A stretch of DNA of 64,000 bases from positions 310,001 to 374,000 of the forward strand of contig JAKOTR010000053.1 in assembly GCA_029776225.1 (NCBI GenBank). Direction: 5' to 3'. The number at the start of each line of letters is the position of its first letter. Positions within the stretch are counted from its first letter, which is position 1. The position numbers and the translations under genes are program-made. Below, one piece after another: positions 50,120 to 59,979 of the stretch. Below the pieces are notes generated by a model. It was not told the origin of the DNA, made no database searches, and worked only from the letters and a program-made list of their open reading frames with translations. Origin of the DNA: Acidobacteriota bacterium. Its GTDB lineage: Bacteria > Acidobacteriota > Terriglobia > Bryobacterales > Bryobacteraceae.

Positions 50120-52419
50120 TTGAAAAACCCCTTTCTGGACCGGAGGCGCAGGATCGCCCATACGCCGGCCGCCGAGGCGGCCACAACCGTCGTCTCGCCC
50201 AGCGTGTCGAGCGCGCGGAAGTCCGTGATGATTACGTTCACTATGTTGCGGCCATGCGCCTGCGTGTAGCTGTTCTCGACGTAGTAAGTGGAGATCGGCG
50301 GTGCGTACTGAACCGAAGCCGCCGTCAGCACCAGCAGGGTCATGGTGATCCCGCCCGCCGCCGAGACGATCAGGTTGCGCAGCCGGTAGCGCCTCGGCCC
50401 GAACACGCCGAAATCGGGCAGGTGGTACATCACCAGGACCAGCAGGATGACGATCAGGCTCTCGACCGTGAGTTGCGTCATTGCCAGGTCCGGCGCGCCA
50501 AACAGCGCAAAGATCAGCGACACGCCGATTCCCACCACGCCGAGAGCGGCCACGGCGGCGAGCCTCGAAGTGCTTCGGACGGCGAAAATCGTCGCGATGA
50601 TGATCGCTACCGCAAGTACCGCTTCGTGAAACTGGGGGCCGACTGGCCCGACCATCTGCGGCAGCGCCGCCCAGCGAACGATTCCGGCGATCACGAGAGC
50701 GACGGTGGTGACGATCACCATCTGCATGTAATGGCGCAGGTATCCGGTTTGCAGCAGCCCCGTCTGGGTAACGGCGATCCGGTTCAGCGCCCCGACTGCC
50801 CGATCGTAAATGCTTGCCGGCCCCCATTGCGCAAGCGGCTTGAGCCCATCTCCCGCCACGATGAGGCGCCCGTGCAGCGAGTAGAGCGCGAGTCCGCCTC
50901 CGGCCGAGACGGCGCTGAGCACCAGCGCGGGGCTCAAGCCGTGGAAAAGGGCCAAATCGACGGGCGTTGCTGCCGCGGGCGCGACTGCGAGCGTTGCCGA
51001 ACGCACCGCGGCGTTCATCAGGGCAGGCGCCAAACCCAACACAAGCCCGCCCGTAGCGAGTACAAGCGGACCGATCCAGAGGGCGGAAGGCGCCTCATGG
51101 ACATCCGCGCCGGAGTGGCGCCCTCCACCAAAGAACGGCCCAAAACCGGCCGCCGCCGCCAGAATAAACAGCAGCGCTCCGGCTGCGACAGCCGCCGTGG
51201 TCAGCAGGCCGGCGTGCACTGGCGCATGCAAAGCCGATTCGTAGAGCAGTTCCTTGCCGGTAAAACCCAGCATAGGCGGCAGCCCCGCCATGGAAAGCGC
51301 GGCGAGCACACTCGCGCTCGCGGTAACCGGCATGGACTTGAAGAGCGCACCCAGCTTACCGATGTCGCGCGTGCCCGTCTCATGCTCGACGGCGCCCGCT
51401 ACCAGAAAGAGAGCGCCCTTGTAAAGCCCGTGCGCAACCAGGTAGACGGCCATTGCCTGGAACGCAAGCGGCGTGCCGAGGCCGATTAGAAAGACAAGCA
51501 TCCCAAGCACGCTGACCGTTGAGTAAGCAAGGATTTGTTTGAGGTCCGTCTTATTCAGCGCAAGAACCGCTCCGCCCACCATCGTGACCACCCCGACCGC
51601 TACCAAAGCCGCTGTCCACGCGGTGGTGCCGCCCAGCGCCGGGTTGAGCCGCGCCAGCAGGTACACGCCGGCCTTCACCATCGTCGCCGCATGCAGGTAC
51701 GCGCTGACCGGGGTGGGCGCCTCCATTGCTTTGGGCAGCCAGAAATGAAACGGGAACTGCGCCGACTTAGTGAAAGCGCCGATCAGAATGAGACTTAACG
51801 CCGCGGGATAGAGCGCGTGCGCCCGGATCGCATCGCCCTGGGCAAGCAGTGCGGTGATTTCGAAGCTGCCGCCGATATTCCCCAGCAGAACAATGCCCGC
51901 CAGCAGGCAGAGTCCCCCCAACACCGTAACCAGCAGCGCCTGAAGAGCCGCGCTCCGCGCTGCGGCGCGCTGATTCTCAAAGCCGATCAACAGGTAAGAA
52001 CTGATGCTGGTAAGCTCCCAAAACACGTACAGCAGCAGCAGGTTGCCGGCGAGCACGAGCCCCAGCATGGAGGCCATGAAAAATAGCAGCAGCCCGTAAA
52101 GGCGGCCAAGCCGGGCGCGGTCGCGCAGGTATTTTCCGCTGTATACGAGCACAAACGCGCCGATCACCGTAATTAACAGCGCAAACAGCAGGCTCAAGCC
52201 GTCCAAGCGGAAGTCCAGAGCGACTCCCATCCCGGGTGCCCAGGTGTGGTGTTCGAGGATCGGGCCGCCTCGCCAGACCCTGGATGCCTGCGAAGAGAAG
52301 TACGCGGCGAGACAAGCGGGAAGCGCTGCCAGGAACCACCCCGCGGCCGGGCTGCTGATTCTGCGAACCAGCGCTACAAGGATGGCTAGGATAAACCCGG
52401 AGGCAACAGCAGTAAGCAT
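50116..52419 (-). CDS. mrpA: Na+/H+ antiporter subunit MrpA
   Basis: 767 residues, the largest subunit. An antiporter-like N-terminal domain (about 1-500) with the conserved glutamate in Y-V-F-W-E-L-T-S-I-S-S-Y-L and lysine in F-T-K-S-A-Q-F-P-F-H-F-W-L-P is followed by the MbhD/MbhE-like C-terminal extension (F-A-L-F-G-A-P-D-L-A-M-T-Q-L-T-V-E; V-I-I-T-D-F-R-A-L-D-T-L-G-E). First gene of the operon. The 145 bases upstream contain no recognised riboswitch or consensus promoter. Confidence 0.95.
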   Translation of the reverse strand: MLTAVASGFILAILVALVRRISSPAAGWFLAALPACLAAYFSSQASRVWRGGPILEHHTWAPGMGVALDFRLDGLSLLFALLITVIGAFVLVYSGKYLRDRARLGRLYGLLLFFMASMLGLVLAGNLLLLYVFWELTSISSYLLIGFENQRAAARSAALQALLVTVLGGLCLLAGIVLLGNIGGSFEITALLAQGDAIRAHALYPAALSLILIGAFTKSAQFPFHFWLPKAMEAPTPVSAYLHAATMVKAGVYLLARLNPALGGTTAWTAALVAVGVVTMVGGAVLALNKTDLKQILAYSTVSVLGMLVFLIGLGTPLAFQAMAVYLVAHGLYKGALFLVAGAVEHETGTRDIGKLGALFKSMPVTASASVLAALSMAGLPPMLGFTGKELLYESALHAPVHAGLLTTAAVAAGALLFILAAAAGFGPFFGGGRHSGADVHEAPSALWIGPLVLATGGLVLGLAPALMNAAVRSATLAVAPAAATPVDLALFHGLSPALVLSAVSAGGGLALYSLHGRLIVAGDGLKPLAQWGPASIYDRAVGALNRIAVTQTGLLQTGYLRHYMQMVIVTTVALVIAGIVRWAALPQMVGPVGPQFHEAVLAVAIIIATIFAVRSTSRLAAVAALGVVGIGVSLIFALFGAPDLAMTQLTVESLIVILLVLVMYHLPDFGVFGPRRYRLRNLIVSAAGGITMTLLVLTAASVQYAPPISTYYVENSYTQAHGRNIVNVIITDFRALDTLGETTVVAASAAGVWAILRLRSRKGFFK

Positions 52420-52564
52420 TCGTGTTTACTGTGCGTCGCTTCGGTGATGCCGCCCTAACAGGTAGGTGCAAGGAGGGACTTCCCCGGCCCCGGCGGCGAA
52501 TCTTCATTCAGTCTATCATCGGACGTAAGCCGGAGGTGCTGTGTAGCAGGCTCAGGCGGGGCTC

Positions 52565-53914
52565 TCAATCAAAGCGCAGGATGTTCTTCACGCTTTCGGC
52601 CGCAGGCGTCGCGCGAATGAGGAAACTCAGTTCAAAGCGGAGAAAGTACCCCTTATTCTGCATTCGGTAAAAACTGCCCGGAAGGTGCTCTTCATACAAA
52701 ACGTGACCCCGCCAGTTCGGATTCAGTATAAAATCGAGGCGCGCCTGGATATTGTCGCCGCGCCGGGTTCCGTCGCCGAAGACGCTCTGGTCGCCGCGGA
52801 AGGGATGAAAAGCGCCCATGCGGTAGTAAGTCAGCCTGCACTCCAGTTTTCGGTGCGGATAGAATCCGGCTTCCCCCTGCCACATGCCCAGATTAGTCCA
52901 GTAAGCCACTCCACGTTCTCTCACCAGGCTGTAAAGATACAACTCGCTCCATTTTGGCCAGCGCGAGAAGAGCGGGTCCCACCCTTCCACCCGGTCCGCG
53001 GTGACCGGATCGTCTCCGGAGAAACCCCAGTAACCTGCCTGTAAGTACGGTTTCCATGCGTGCTGGAACGTGCGTCTCAAATAGCCGTAGCCGGCCCAGC
53101 CTCGCACGCTTGTCGAAGGGTGCTGCACACCCCACTGGCCCGCAAACTCCCCGGTTGCGCGCCAGCCGGGAGAAATCTCCCGGACCACCCTGGCCCCCAA
53201 CGTACTGATACGGCGGTCCGGTTGGAATTGCGGGTTCGCGGCCGGGCGGACGTCGTTGACTTCCTTCTTTAAGAAGTAGTACGCCTCGATGCCCGTGTTC
53301 TTCAGGTTCGCATCGGTGTAATAAACGCCGAGCGCCTGTTCGTTCCATTCCTGGAGAAGTTTGTGCTGATCGTGTATGCGAGGTAAGAAGCGGTCGTAAG
53401 TTGGATTTAAAATTCCGATCAGCTCAATAGTGGACTTCTTTCGCGAGTAAGCCAGGCGAGCCGCGTTGAAGTAAATGCCGCGCGAGCCGTCGCCGGAGGT
53501 GCCTTCGAACAGTAAAAAGCCCTCGCCCCGCATGAGGTTCTGCCGTCCTACCCGCAGCGAGAGGCCGTCGACAAAGAGGCGCTTGAAGTCCAGGTAGGCG
53601 TTTTCGAAGATCACTTCGTCGAAGCGGTTCGCCATGCCGATCTTCTGATTCGTTTCCTGGTTCAAGCCCACGAAGAGGTCTACCGTGGAGGCCAGTGGCG
53701 CTTTCATCCAGACGCGCGTGCGGTAGCGGATCTGCTGGCGCTCGTCGTCCTGGGCGCTGCTGTAGTCGAGGATGTTGTTCCAGTTTTCGTTGCGAACGCG
53801 CTGCTCAAAGCCGAATTCGAACGACGGGCTGTGGTTTTGGCCCACGGGCTCCTGCGCTGCGCAAGAGCAGCCCGCCAGGATGAAGATCACGACAAAACAG
53901 TTCCGCATGCACAC
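52565..53914 (-). CDS. Alginate-export-family outer-membrane beta-barrel
   Basis: 449 residues. Signal peptide with L-A-G-C near residue 16, which could be a lipobox or simply part of an ordinary signal ending C-A-A-Q. The remainder is alternating amphipathic strands of an AlgE-like (Alginate_exp) barrel: G-F-E-Q-R-V-R-N-E, R-Y-R-T-R-V-W-M-K-A-P, L-R-V-G-R-Q-N-L-M-R-G-E-G-F-L-L-F-E-G. It ends in hydrophobic strands close to the C-terminus. No alginate biosynthesis genes are nearby, so a general porin or efflux role is as likely as alginate export. Confidence 0.85.
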   Translation of the reverse strand: MCMRNCFVVIFILAGCSCAAQEPVGQNHSPSFEFGFEQRVRNENWNNILDYSSAQDDERQQIRYRTRVWMKAPLASTVDLFVGLNQETNQKIGMANRFDEVIFENAYLDFKRLFVDGLSLRVGRQNLMRGEGFLLFEGTSGDGSRGIYFNAARLAYSRKKSTIELIGILNPTYDRFLPRIHDQHKLLQEWNEQALGVYYTDANLKNTGIEAYYFLKKEVNDVRPAANPQFQPDRRISTLGARVVREISPGWRATGEFAGQWGVQHPSTSVRGWAGYGYLRRTFQHAWKPYLQAGYWGFSGDDPVTADRVEGWDPLFSRWPKWSELYLYSLVRERGVAYWTNLGMWQGEAGFYPHRKLECRLTYYRMGAFHPFRGDQSVFGDGTRRGDNIQARLDFILNPNWRGHVLYEEHLPGSFYRMQNKGYFLRFELSFLIRATPAAESVKNILRFD

Positions 53915-54107
53915 ACCATCACTGCTCTTCCCCGGCCAAGCGGTAGCTCTGCAGATGAAGACTCGGATGCAATCGAGCGGCGGGTTCGCGCGCCCGTTCT
54001 CTGGAAGTATAACGCAGACTAAGGGCTCGGAATATCCGTATTCGTATACCGCTCGTAAACCGCGCCCGGAGCCCGCGATAATAGGAGTAGAAGTACGGGG
54101 TGCGGGG

Positions 54108-54731
54108 ATGGCGACTCTGGTCTTTATCCGCCATGCGGCGTGCGATTCGGGGACAGGCAGCGCCGCGCGTTTATGCGGATGGTATGACGTCCCTCTGACT
54201 CCTTTGGGCTGCGCGCAGACCGAACGCCTGCGGGAATGGTTGCGGATGGAGCCGACGGCATCGGCGGTCTACTCCAGCACGTTGAGGCGGGCGGCGGAAA
54301 CGGCCCGGGCGGCGCCGCTGGAGCCCCTGCCGGCCGACTCGCTCCGCGAGATTAATTGCGGCGTGCTCGACGGAAGGCCGCTGGAGGAGATCCGGGCGCG
54401 CCATCCGGAACTCTGGCGCCGCAACCTCGCTCAGAACGACGAGGATTTCAACTGGCTGGGCGGCGAGTCCTACCGGCAGTTTCGCCGGCGCGTGCTTGAG
54501 GCGGTGAGCGCCATCGCGGCGAATCACAAACAGGAGCGCGTGCTGATATTTACGCACGCGGGGGTGATCAGCCAGGTCCTGGGAGCGCTTGCCGGCGTGA
54601 GCGCGGCGCGGTGGGAAGATTTCCGTCCCGGCTATGCGAGCATCACGGAGATCGACTGGAACGGCGGTTCGCCCACGGTGCGGCGCTACGACGACCGCAG
54701 CCACCTGGGGCCGCTTGCAGTAGACGGTTAG
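54108..54731 (+). CDS. Histidine phosphatase (phosphoglycerate-mutase-like) family protein
   Basis: 207 residues from the ATG at 54108; the frame is open further upstream but has no start context. Catalytic R-H-A at 8-10 (His9) and the second histidine in F-T-H-A-G (about 148-152), with L-T-P-L-G-C-A-Q-T-E-R and E-I-N-C-G-V-L-D-G-R between. The standard R-H-G is R-H-A, a common variant. Could be a CobC-like or GpmB-like phosphatase; no cobalamin genes are seen. It overlaps the convergent phosphotransferase gene by 4 bases. Confidence 0.85.
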   Translation: MATLVFIRHAACDSGTGSAARLCGWYDVPLTPLGCAQTERLREWLRMEPTASAVYSSTLRRAAETARAAPLEPLPADSLREINCGVLDGRPLEEIRARHPELWRRNLAQNDEDFNWLGGESYRQFRRRVLEAVSAIAANHKQERVLIFTHAGVISQVLGALAGVSAARWEDFRPGYASITEIDWNGGSPTVRRYDDRSHLGPLAVDG

Positions 54732-55756
54732 CTCCAGCACGCATCGGCGCGCGCCAGGATGCGCAGCCAGTCTCTGACGGCGGCGGACGCCATCGTCCTC
54801 TCCGCGCGGGTGGCCGCCGAACCCATCCGGACCACGTGATATCGAAGGGCGCCCGCAAAGGCGTTCGACGCCCCGGCGAGCCAGTACAGTTCGCGAAGCT
54901 CCGGCGTGAGCTCGTCGGGCATGCCGCGGCTGGTCAGGTACTTCCGGAACAGCGTATCGTGGCGGCGCTTCGGTTCGGGCTCCCAGAAACTGATCGACTG
55001 AAGCCACGAGCAGACGTCCTCGAGGGCGGAGCCCAGGCGGATGCGGCTCCAGTCCAGCAGCACGGCAGAATGACTCCGGCCCTGGCGCCGGATGATGGCG
55101 TTCCCGGTGTGTGCGTCTCCGTGAAGGGCAACGCGCGGCCACCTCCGGTTCACCAGTTGGGCACGCAGAGCGGGCAACGCGGCTGCGAGCCGCCGCACCG
55201 AGGGCAGAAAGCGGCGAACCGGGGTGAAATCGGCCAAAAGCGCCGCCTCTTCCAGAATCTCCAGCGTTGTGCCCGCCGACTCCTGAAGCTCGGCGTCGTA
55301 ATCCCATTCCGGGACCTTTTCGGGAGCGAGGGCCTCGTGTACGGTGGCGAGCCGCTTGAGCACGAGCTCGGAAGCCTTCACATCCGCCCACGGCCAGGGG
55401 TGGAAGGACGGGATGTATTCGAGGTAAAGATTCACGCAGCCCGAGCGCGTCTGCTCGGCGCCGAGAAGTTGGGGCGCGATCCGCGCGCAGGGGCTTCCAG
55501 CGAGCGACCGGTAGGCTCCGAGTTCCCGTATGTCGCCGCCGGCCACGCGCTTGATCACGAAAACAGCCGTTCGCGGCCGCCGCTCCGGATCGAGGAAACG
55601 AACCCGGGCGCGCATCACGGAAGCACAGAGCCCGCCGCGCAGTTCCTGCACCGTGATGCGCAAACGGCCAGGGTCCTGGCCGTAGTGCCGGGCCGCAAAC
55701 GCGGTCAGCCGGCGGACATCAACCGGGGTTCGCCCGCCTTTCGCCAGATTGTTCAT
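54728..55756 (-). CDS. APH-like aminoglycoside/choline-kinase-fold phosphotransferase
   Basis: 342 residues with protein-kinase-like fold. The catalytic loop reads A-L-H-G-D-A-H-T-G-N-A-I and the metal-binding segment V-L-L-D-W-S-R-I, both standard for APH-type small-molecule kinases. N-terminal lobe: F-V-I-K-R-V-A-G-G with the ATP-binding lysine. Substrate unknown; the adjacent phosphatase gene is on the opposite strand, so pairing is not implied. Confidence 0.85.
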   Translation of the reverse strand: MNNLAKGGRTPVDVRRLTAFAARHYGQDPGRLRITVQELRGGLCASVMRARVRFLDPERRPRTAVFVIKRVAGGDIRELGAYRSLAGSPCARIAPQLLGAEQTRSGCVNLYLEYIPSFHPWPWADVKASELVLKRLATVHEALAPEKVPEWDYDAELQESAGTTLEILEEAALLADFTPVRRFLPSVRRLAAALPALRAQLVNRRWPRVALHGDAHTGNAIIRRQGRSHSAVLLDWSRIRLGSALEDVCSWLQSISFWEPEPKRRHDTLFRKYLTSRGMPDELTPELRELYWLAGASNAFAGALRYHVVRMGSAATRAERTMASAAVRDWLRILARADACWS

Positions 55757-55861
55757 CGTTCCCTCGGTCAGCCTATCAGCGATTCAGAGCAGGCGCGAGT
55801 CTCTGCTCCTCGCTGGAAGCGGACGCGAAAGGCGGGCAGCTACCGCGAAGCTAAATCCGCC

Positions 55862-57148
55862 TTAGGCCTTTTCCTCGCCGATGCGAACAGCGGGATTCAC
55901 GAACAGCCAGGCCAGCGCCCCCAAACCGCAGATCGCAGCGGCTGTCAGGAAGGAAGCCGTCCAGCCGTAGTTGTTGGCGATCCAAGGAGTCAGGGACGCG
56001 GTGATGGCGCCGCAAATCTGGTTGCACATGTTCATCATGCCGGAGACCGAGCCGGCGGAGGGCCCGGCGATATCGGCCGTGACCGCCCAGAAGGAACTCT
56101 GCGACAGGTACAAGCACCCTGCGCCACCCGCCAGCACAAAGCTGGCCAGTACGGCGCTGGAAACCTGGGTGGCAAGCGCCAGGAACACGGCCGCGAATCC
56201 CATCCCGACAACCCCAATCACGCACCGGCCGATCCGGCTGCCGTACTTCTTCGTCAGAGCGTCGGCAATCGCTCCGCCAAGAGGCGAGCAGGTCGCCATG
56301 GCGATGAACGGCAGCATCCCGTAGAACGCGCTCGACTTCAAGTCAAGCCCTCGCACGCGGCTCAGGTAGATGAAGAACCAGGTGAAAAAGATGTACGCCA
56401 CGTAGCCGTAAGCGGAGTAGGCGAAGCTGACCGACAACAAATTCTTGCTGGTCAGCATCGTCTTCATGGGAAGTCCCTGCTTGCCACGCGCCGCTTTGGA
56501 AACTGGAGGCAGACCGGCCTTGATGTGCTCCAGCTCCTTTTGCGTTATCCAAGGATGTTGATCCGGATTGTCGCGCGCGAGCCAGTACCAGATGAAGCCG
56601 GCAACCAACCCGATCAGCGCGCTGACATAAAAGGAAACGTGCCATCCCCAGTTCACCAGAATCCAGGTGATCAGCGGCGGCGTAACGCCGGCGCCCGCGC
56701 CGACACCCGCAAAAATCAGGCCATTTGCGATGCCGCGCTCCGCGGACGGAATCCACCTTGCGACCAGGCTGTTGGAGGCCGGGTACACCACGGCTTCCCC
56801 GACACCGAGCAGGAATCGCATTGAGATGAGGAGGGCCACGGCGAAGCCGATAGTTGGCGGCGTCGCGGCGGTGAGGCTGGTGAAAATGCCCCACCAGATT
56901 ACGGCCAGCAGCAGAATGCGCCGGGGACCCAAACGATCGGCCATGCGTCCCCCAGGCACTTGGAACAAAGCATAACCAAGAACGAAGGCGCTAAAAACCC
57001 AGCCGAGCTGGACGTCGTCCAGGTTGAAATCCTGTTGTATGGCTTGCCCGGCTATCGAAATGTTGACGCGATCCAGATAGGCAATCGCGCTGATGAGGAA
57101 CATCCAAAAAATGAGGGCCCACCGCAACCGGCCTTGAAAGAGTTTCAC
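55862..57148 (-). CDS. MFS transporter, ACS family (aldonate/hexuronate type)
   Basis: 428 residues from a GTG preceded by GGGAGG. Twelve membrane helices with S-A-I-A-Y-L-D-R-V-N-I-S in helix 1 and G-V-G-E-A-V-V-Y-P-A-S-N-S-L-V-A-R-W in helices 4-5, typical of GudP/ExuT/DgoT relatives. A central cytoplasmic loop of about 40 residues is Lys/Pro-rich. It probably imports sugar acids by proton symport. No catabolic genes are adjacent on its strand. Confidence 0.88.
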   Translation of the reverse strand: MKLFQGRLRWALIFWMFLISAIAYLDRVNISIAGQAIQQDFNLDDVQLGWVFSAFVLGYALFQVPGGRMADRLGPRRILLLAVIWWGIFTSLTAATPPTIGFAVALLISMRFLLGVGEAVVYPASNSLVARWIPSAERGIANGLIFAGVGAGAGVTPPLITWILVNWGWHVSFYVSALIGLVAGFIWYWLARDNPDQHPWITQKELEHIKAGLPPVSKAARGKQGLPMKTMLTSKNLLSVSFAYSAYGYVAYIFFTWFFIYLSRVRGLDLKSSAFYGMLPFIAMATCSPLGGAIADALTKKYGSRIGRCVIGVVGMGFAAVFLALATQVSSAVLASFVLAGGAGCLYLSQSSFWAVTADIAGPSAGSVSGMMNMCNQICGAITASLTPWIANNYGWTASFLTAAAICGLGALAWLFVNPAVRIGEEKA

Positions 57149-57320
57149 AAGAACCTCCCTTCAGGTACACAACAGCAAAGGGAGAATTATATAGCAGGCG
57201 AGGTGTTAGCGGCGCTGTTCGGCTGAGTGCACAAGCGAAGCGAGGACTTGCAGGCTCCCGGCGGGACTCACTACGCGGGCGCGAGCAGACGAATCAAAGC
57301 GAATCGGAGCCGCAGGGCGT

Positions 57321-58532
57321 TTATTGGTTCAAAATCTCCGCCATGAATTCGGACGCTTCTTTGGAGTTCATTAGAGAGAGCCGGTGGACGGCTTCCTTCT
57401 TCAGCTCGGGGTCGGTTTCCTTGCGCGCGATCTCAACGAGAGCGGGGGCGTTCGCCTGGAGAAACAACCCGCGCAGCACGGCTTTCTTAACGTTCTTATC
57501 CGGGTCGCTCGCATAGATCGCCGTCAGGTCGGATGCAGTCCGGCTACCCATCAGGCCGAGGCGCCGGATGGTTTCCAGGCGGGCGTTGGTGTCTTTCTCG
57601 TTGCGGGCCAGTTCACCCAGGCGGTCCGCCGCGCCGGCCAGAAACAGCGCCTCGATGATCGCCTTTTTGCCTTCCGCGGTGGATTCCGACTTGTACAGAT
57701 CCGCGAGTTGCTGGACGCCGCCGGAGATTCCGAGCATGCGCACGGCCTCGGCGCGCAGATCGGTGTTCTTTTCCTGCCTGGCGACCGCCACAATCTGGTC
57801 GCGGTCCCCGGCAAGCATGAACGACCTCAGGATCTGCTTTTTCACCTTTACGTCGTTTGACGATGCGTAGATCTCAACCAGCGTCTGGCGGCTCGCGCTG
57901 CCGCCGAACAAGCCGAGGTTCCGAATCGCAACCATTTGCAGCGCGGGGTCGGCGCCGGTGCGCGCGAACTGCGCCACGATCTCGCGGGCTCGCGGCGATC
58001 CGCTCTGCATCAGCACGAAGAGCGCCCGCTCTTTGACCTTCGGCGAAGCCGTGCTCCGAAGAACCTTCTCCAGCAACGGGATTGCGCGCTCCGGATCGGT
58101 GGTCATGAGACTGTTGATCGCCAGCAGCTTGAGGTCGTCGTTGCTTTCCGCCTCCGGAGGAACGGGCTGGCCGCTCGCCTGCCGGATCTCCACTTCGAGA
58201 GCGCGGGCGTCGTTCGCCCAGCGCGAATTCGGAAATGAATTCCGCAGATCGGCGGTAGCGGCAAGTGCTTCCTCCCGCCGTCCGAGCTTGTTCAATGCGT
58301 AGGCTTTCCAGTAAAGCGCGGCATCGCCCCGCGGGCTATCTTTCGGGATTGCACCGAAAATTTCGAGCGCCTTGTCCCACTGGTTCTCGCGGAGGGCGGC
58401 CTGGCCTCGCTCATAGTTCGGATCGGAGCGAGCCTGCGATTCGGCCAGAAATCCGTGCCAGCCAACCGGCTGCGCGCCCGCGGGCATCGCCAGCGCCGCA
58501 AACAACGAATACGTCAATAATTTCCTGCGCAT
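57321..58532 (-). CDS. Secreted TPR/HEAT-repeat protein of the sigma/anti-sigma operon
   Basis: 403 residues. Signal peptide R-K-L-L-T-Y-S-L-F-A-A-L-A-M-P-A-G-A. Residues about 35-115 hold two or three TPR-type hairpins (Y-E-R-G-Q-A-A-L-R-E-N-Q-W-D-K-A-L-E-I-F). From about 130 to the end there are seven or more HEAT-like units of about 30 residues with the repeated L-R-x-E-A-V-R-x-L-G pattern. It starts one base after the anti-sigma stop, so it is the third gene of an ECF operon. It is probably a periplasmic scaffold reporting envelope or protein state. Confidence 0.85.
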   Translation of the reverse strand: MRRKLLTYSLFAALAMPAGAQPVGWHGFLAESQARSDPNYERGQAALRENQWDKALEIFGAIPKDSPRGDAALYWKAYALNKLGRREEALAATADLRNSFPNSRWANDARALEVEIRQASGQPVPPEAESNDDLKLLAINSLMTTDPERAIPLLEKVLRSTASPKVKERALFVLMQSGSPRAREIVAQFARTGADPALQMVAIRNLGLFGGSASRQTLVEIYASSNDVKVKKQILRSFMLAGDRDQIVAVARQEKNTDLRAEAVRMLGISGGVQQLADLYKSESTAEGKKAIIEALFLAGAADRLGELARNEKDTNARLETIRRLGLMGSRTASDLTAIYASDPDKNVKKAVLRGLFLQANAPALVEIARKETDPELKKEAVHRLSLMNSKEASEFMAEILNQ

Positions 58533-59273
58533 TTATGAACTCCTCGGAATCGCTTTCTCCCTGATGCGGGAGTCGATGACGCGGACCTTGAACAGAATCT
58601 CCTGGGCCGCCACCCGCCTCTTCAGCCCTTCGAATTCGTCCGGCGAGAGGCGCGAAGGCCCGTTGGCGATCTCCAGCAGGACGCGCTCGAGTTCGTCGAG
58701 TACCCGCTCTACGGCTGCGTTGCCGGCTTGCGCGGCTGTCTGCCGGAAAATGCGGTTGGCCGAAACCAGTTCCCGCGCGCTCTGCTGCTCGGCGGAGATG
58801 TCCACCTCGGCGTCCGGCTCGCTGTTCACGATTTCGAGCAGAACCATCTGCGAGCGGTCCAGGTGATCGCCAACAGCCACCAGCAGCACGCGTTCCCGGA
58901 CCTGCGGCGCCGGCAAGGCAATGTTGGATTGCGGCGGCGAATACGGCCGGAACCGCCCCACCAGAAACGCCGCCGTTAAGAGGGCGGCCATCGCTCCCGC
59001 CAACGCCCACCGGCGCGGCGCGAACAGTCCGGCCAGGAAGCCGCTTGAGGCCTGCTTCTCTTCCAGCGGCAGCCGCGCCCAGACCCGCGCCCCATAGTTC
59101 TCGTCGCGCTCCGCCGCCGGCATCGCCTCCCCGATGAGGTTCAGGCTGCGCTCGAGTTCGGCATAGGAGGCCCGGCATTCCGTGCACGCGGCCAAATGCT
59201 GTTCCGCGGCCGCGTGGCCCTCCTCTTCTCCGTAGTAAAACCAAACCAGTTGCTCTTCCGTAAGATGTCTCAT
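58533..59273 (-). CDS. Anti-sigma factor with zinc-finger (ZAS) domain
   Basis: 246 residues. The N-terminal ZAS motif H-x-x-x-C-x-x-C (H26, C30, C33) binds the sigma factor, often in a redox- or zinc-dependent way. One membrane helix (about 88-106; W-A-L-A-G-A-M-A-A-L-L-T-A-A-F-L-V-G) follows, then a periplasmic part of about 140 residues dominated by charged helices (E-R-V-L-D-E-L-E-R-V-L-L-E-I). It overlaps the ECF sigma stop by 4 bases. Confidence 0.9.
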   Translation of the reverse strand: MRHLTEEQLVWFYYGEEEGHAAAEQHLAACTECRASYAELERSLNLIGEAMPAAERDENYGARVWARLPLEEKQASSGFLAGLFAPRRWALAGAMAALLTAAFLVGRFRPYSPPQSNIALPAPQVRERVLLVAVGDHLDRSQMVLLEIVNSEPDAEVDISAEQQSARELVSANRIFRQTAAQAGNAAVERVLDELERVLLEIANGPSRLSPDEFEGLKRRVAAQEILFKVRVIDSRIREKAIPRSS

Positions 59274-59836
59274 TGCCTGGTGCTCATTACCGGCTCGAGT
59301 GCGCGGCGAAGTTTTTCCACGGCGCGGAACACGCTGTGGCGCGCGGCCCCGTTGGGGCGGCCGAGCGCACGCGCGATCTCCTCAATCGGGACGCCCTCAA
59401 AATGCCGCATCACGAAAGCAGTGCGCTCGAGATCGCTCAGTTCGTCCATCGCGGCGGCGAGCCGTTCGCGGATCTCGCGGCTCTGCGCGAGGCGCTCCGG
59501 CGACGGCCCCTCCGCCCGAAACTCCGGCGGCGCAACCTCCGCCTCGGACTCTTGCCTCCGCTTGCGCGCCCGGATCAGATCCAGCGAGCAATTCGCTGCG
59601 ATCACGTACAGCCAGGTGCTGAACTTCGCCCGCGAGTCGAACCGGTTAAGCTGCCGGTACGCCCGGAGAAATGTTTCCTGCACCATGTCTTCTGCATCTT
59701 GTTCATTACCGGTCATGCGATATGCCAGACGGAAGACGGTGCGGCTGTGCCGCTCGACGAGCTCGCGAAATGCTTCGGTGGAACCGCGGCGTACCCGCTC
59801 TACGGCGTCTGCGTCGTTGTCTTCCATCCGACTCAT
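59270..59836 (-). CDS. ECF-type RNA polymerase sigma factor
   Basis: 188 residues. Region 2 (about 15-85; Y-R-M-T-G-N-E-Q-D-A-E-D-M-V-Q-E-T-F-L-R-A-Y, F-S-T-W-L-Y-V-I-A-A-N) and region 4 (about 125-180; L-S-D-L-E-R-T-A-F-V-M-R-H-F-E-G-V-P-I-E-E-I-A) are both present, with no extra domain. It directs polymerase to a small regulon and is held inactive by the anti-sigma encoded next. The 143 bases upstream, shared with the divergent rhodanese gene, show no clear ECF-type promoter that I can assign. Confidence 0.93.
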   Translation of the reverse strand: MSRMEDNDADAVERVRRGSTEAFRELVERHSRTVFRLAYRMTGNEQDAEDMVQETFLRAYRQLNRFDSRAKFSTWLYVIAANCSLDLIRARKRRQESEAEVAPPEFRAEGPSPERLAQSREIRERLAAAMDELSDLERTAFVMRHFEGVPIEEIARALGRPNGAARHSVFRAVEKLRRALEPVMSTRQ

Positions 59837-59979
59837 TAGACTCTGACAGGATGTGGGCGTTAGGAATTTGGAGTCACGGAATTCTTGTCGTCCGTAAGAT
59901 CCGGTTTTTCAAGAGGTTTCGAGCGGGCGGGCGGCGCGTGACCGGCGCTGTGGGAACATAATTTCGCAAAGGAGGGTCT

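Noticed and set aside
52420-52564. Possible sodium or other riboswitch upstream of mrpA
   Set aside because: No recognisable aptamer pairing could be drawn; only GC-rich sequence is seen.
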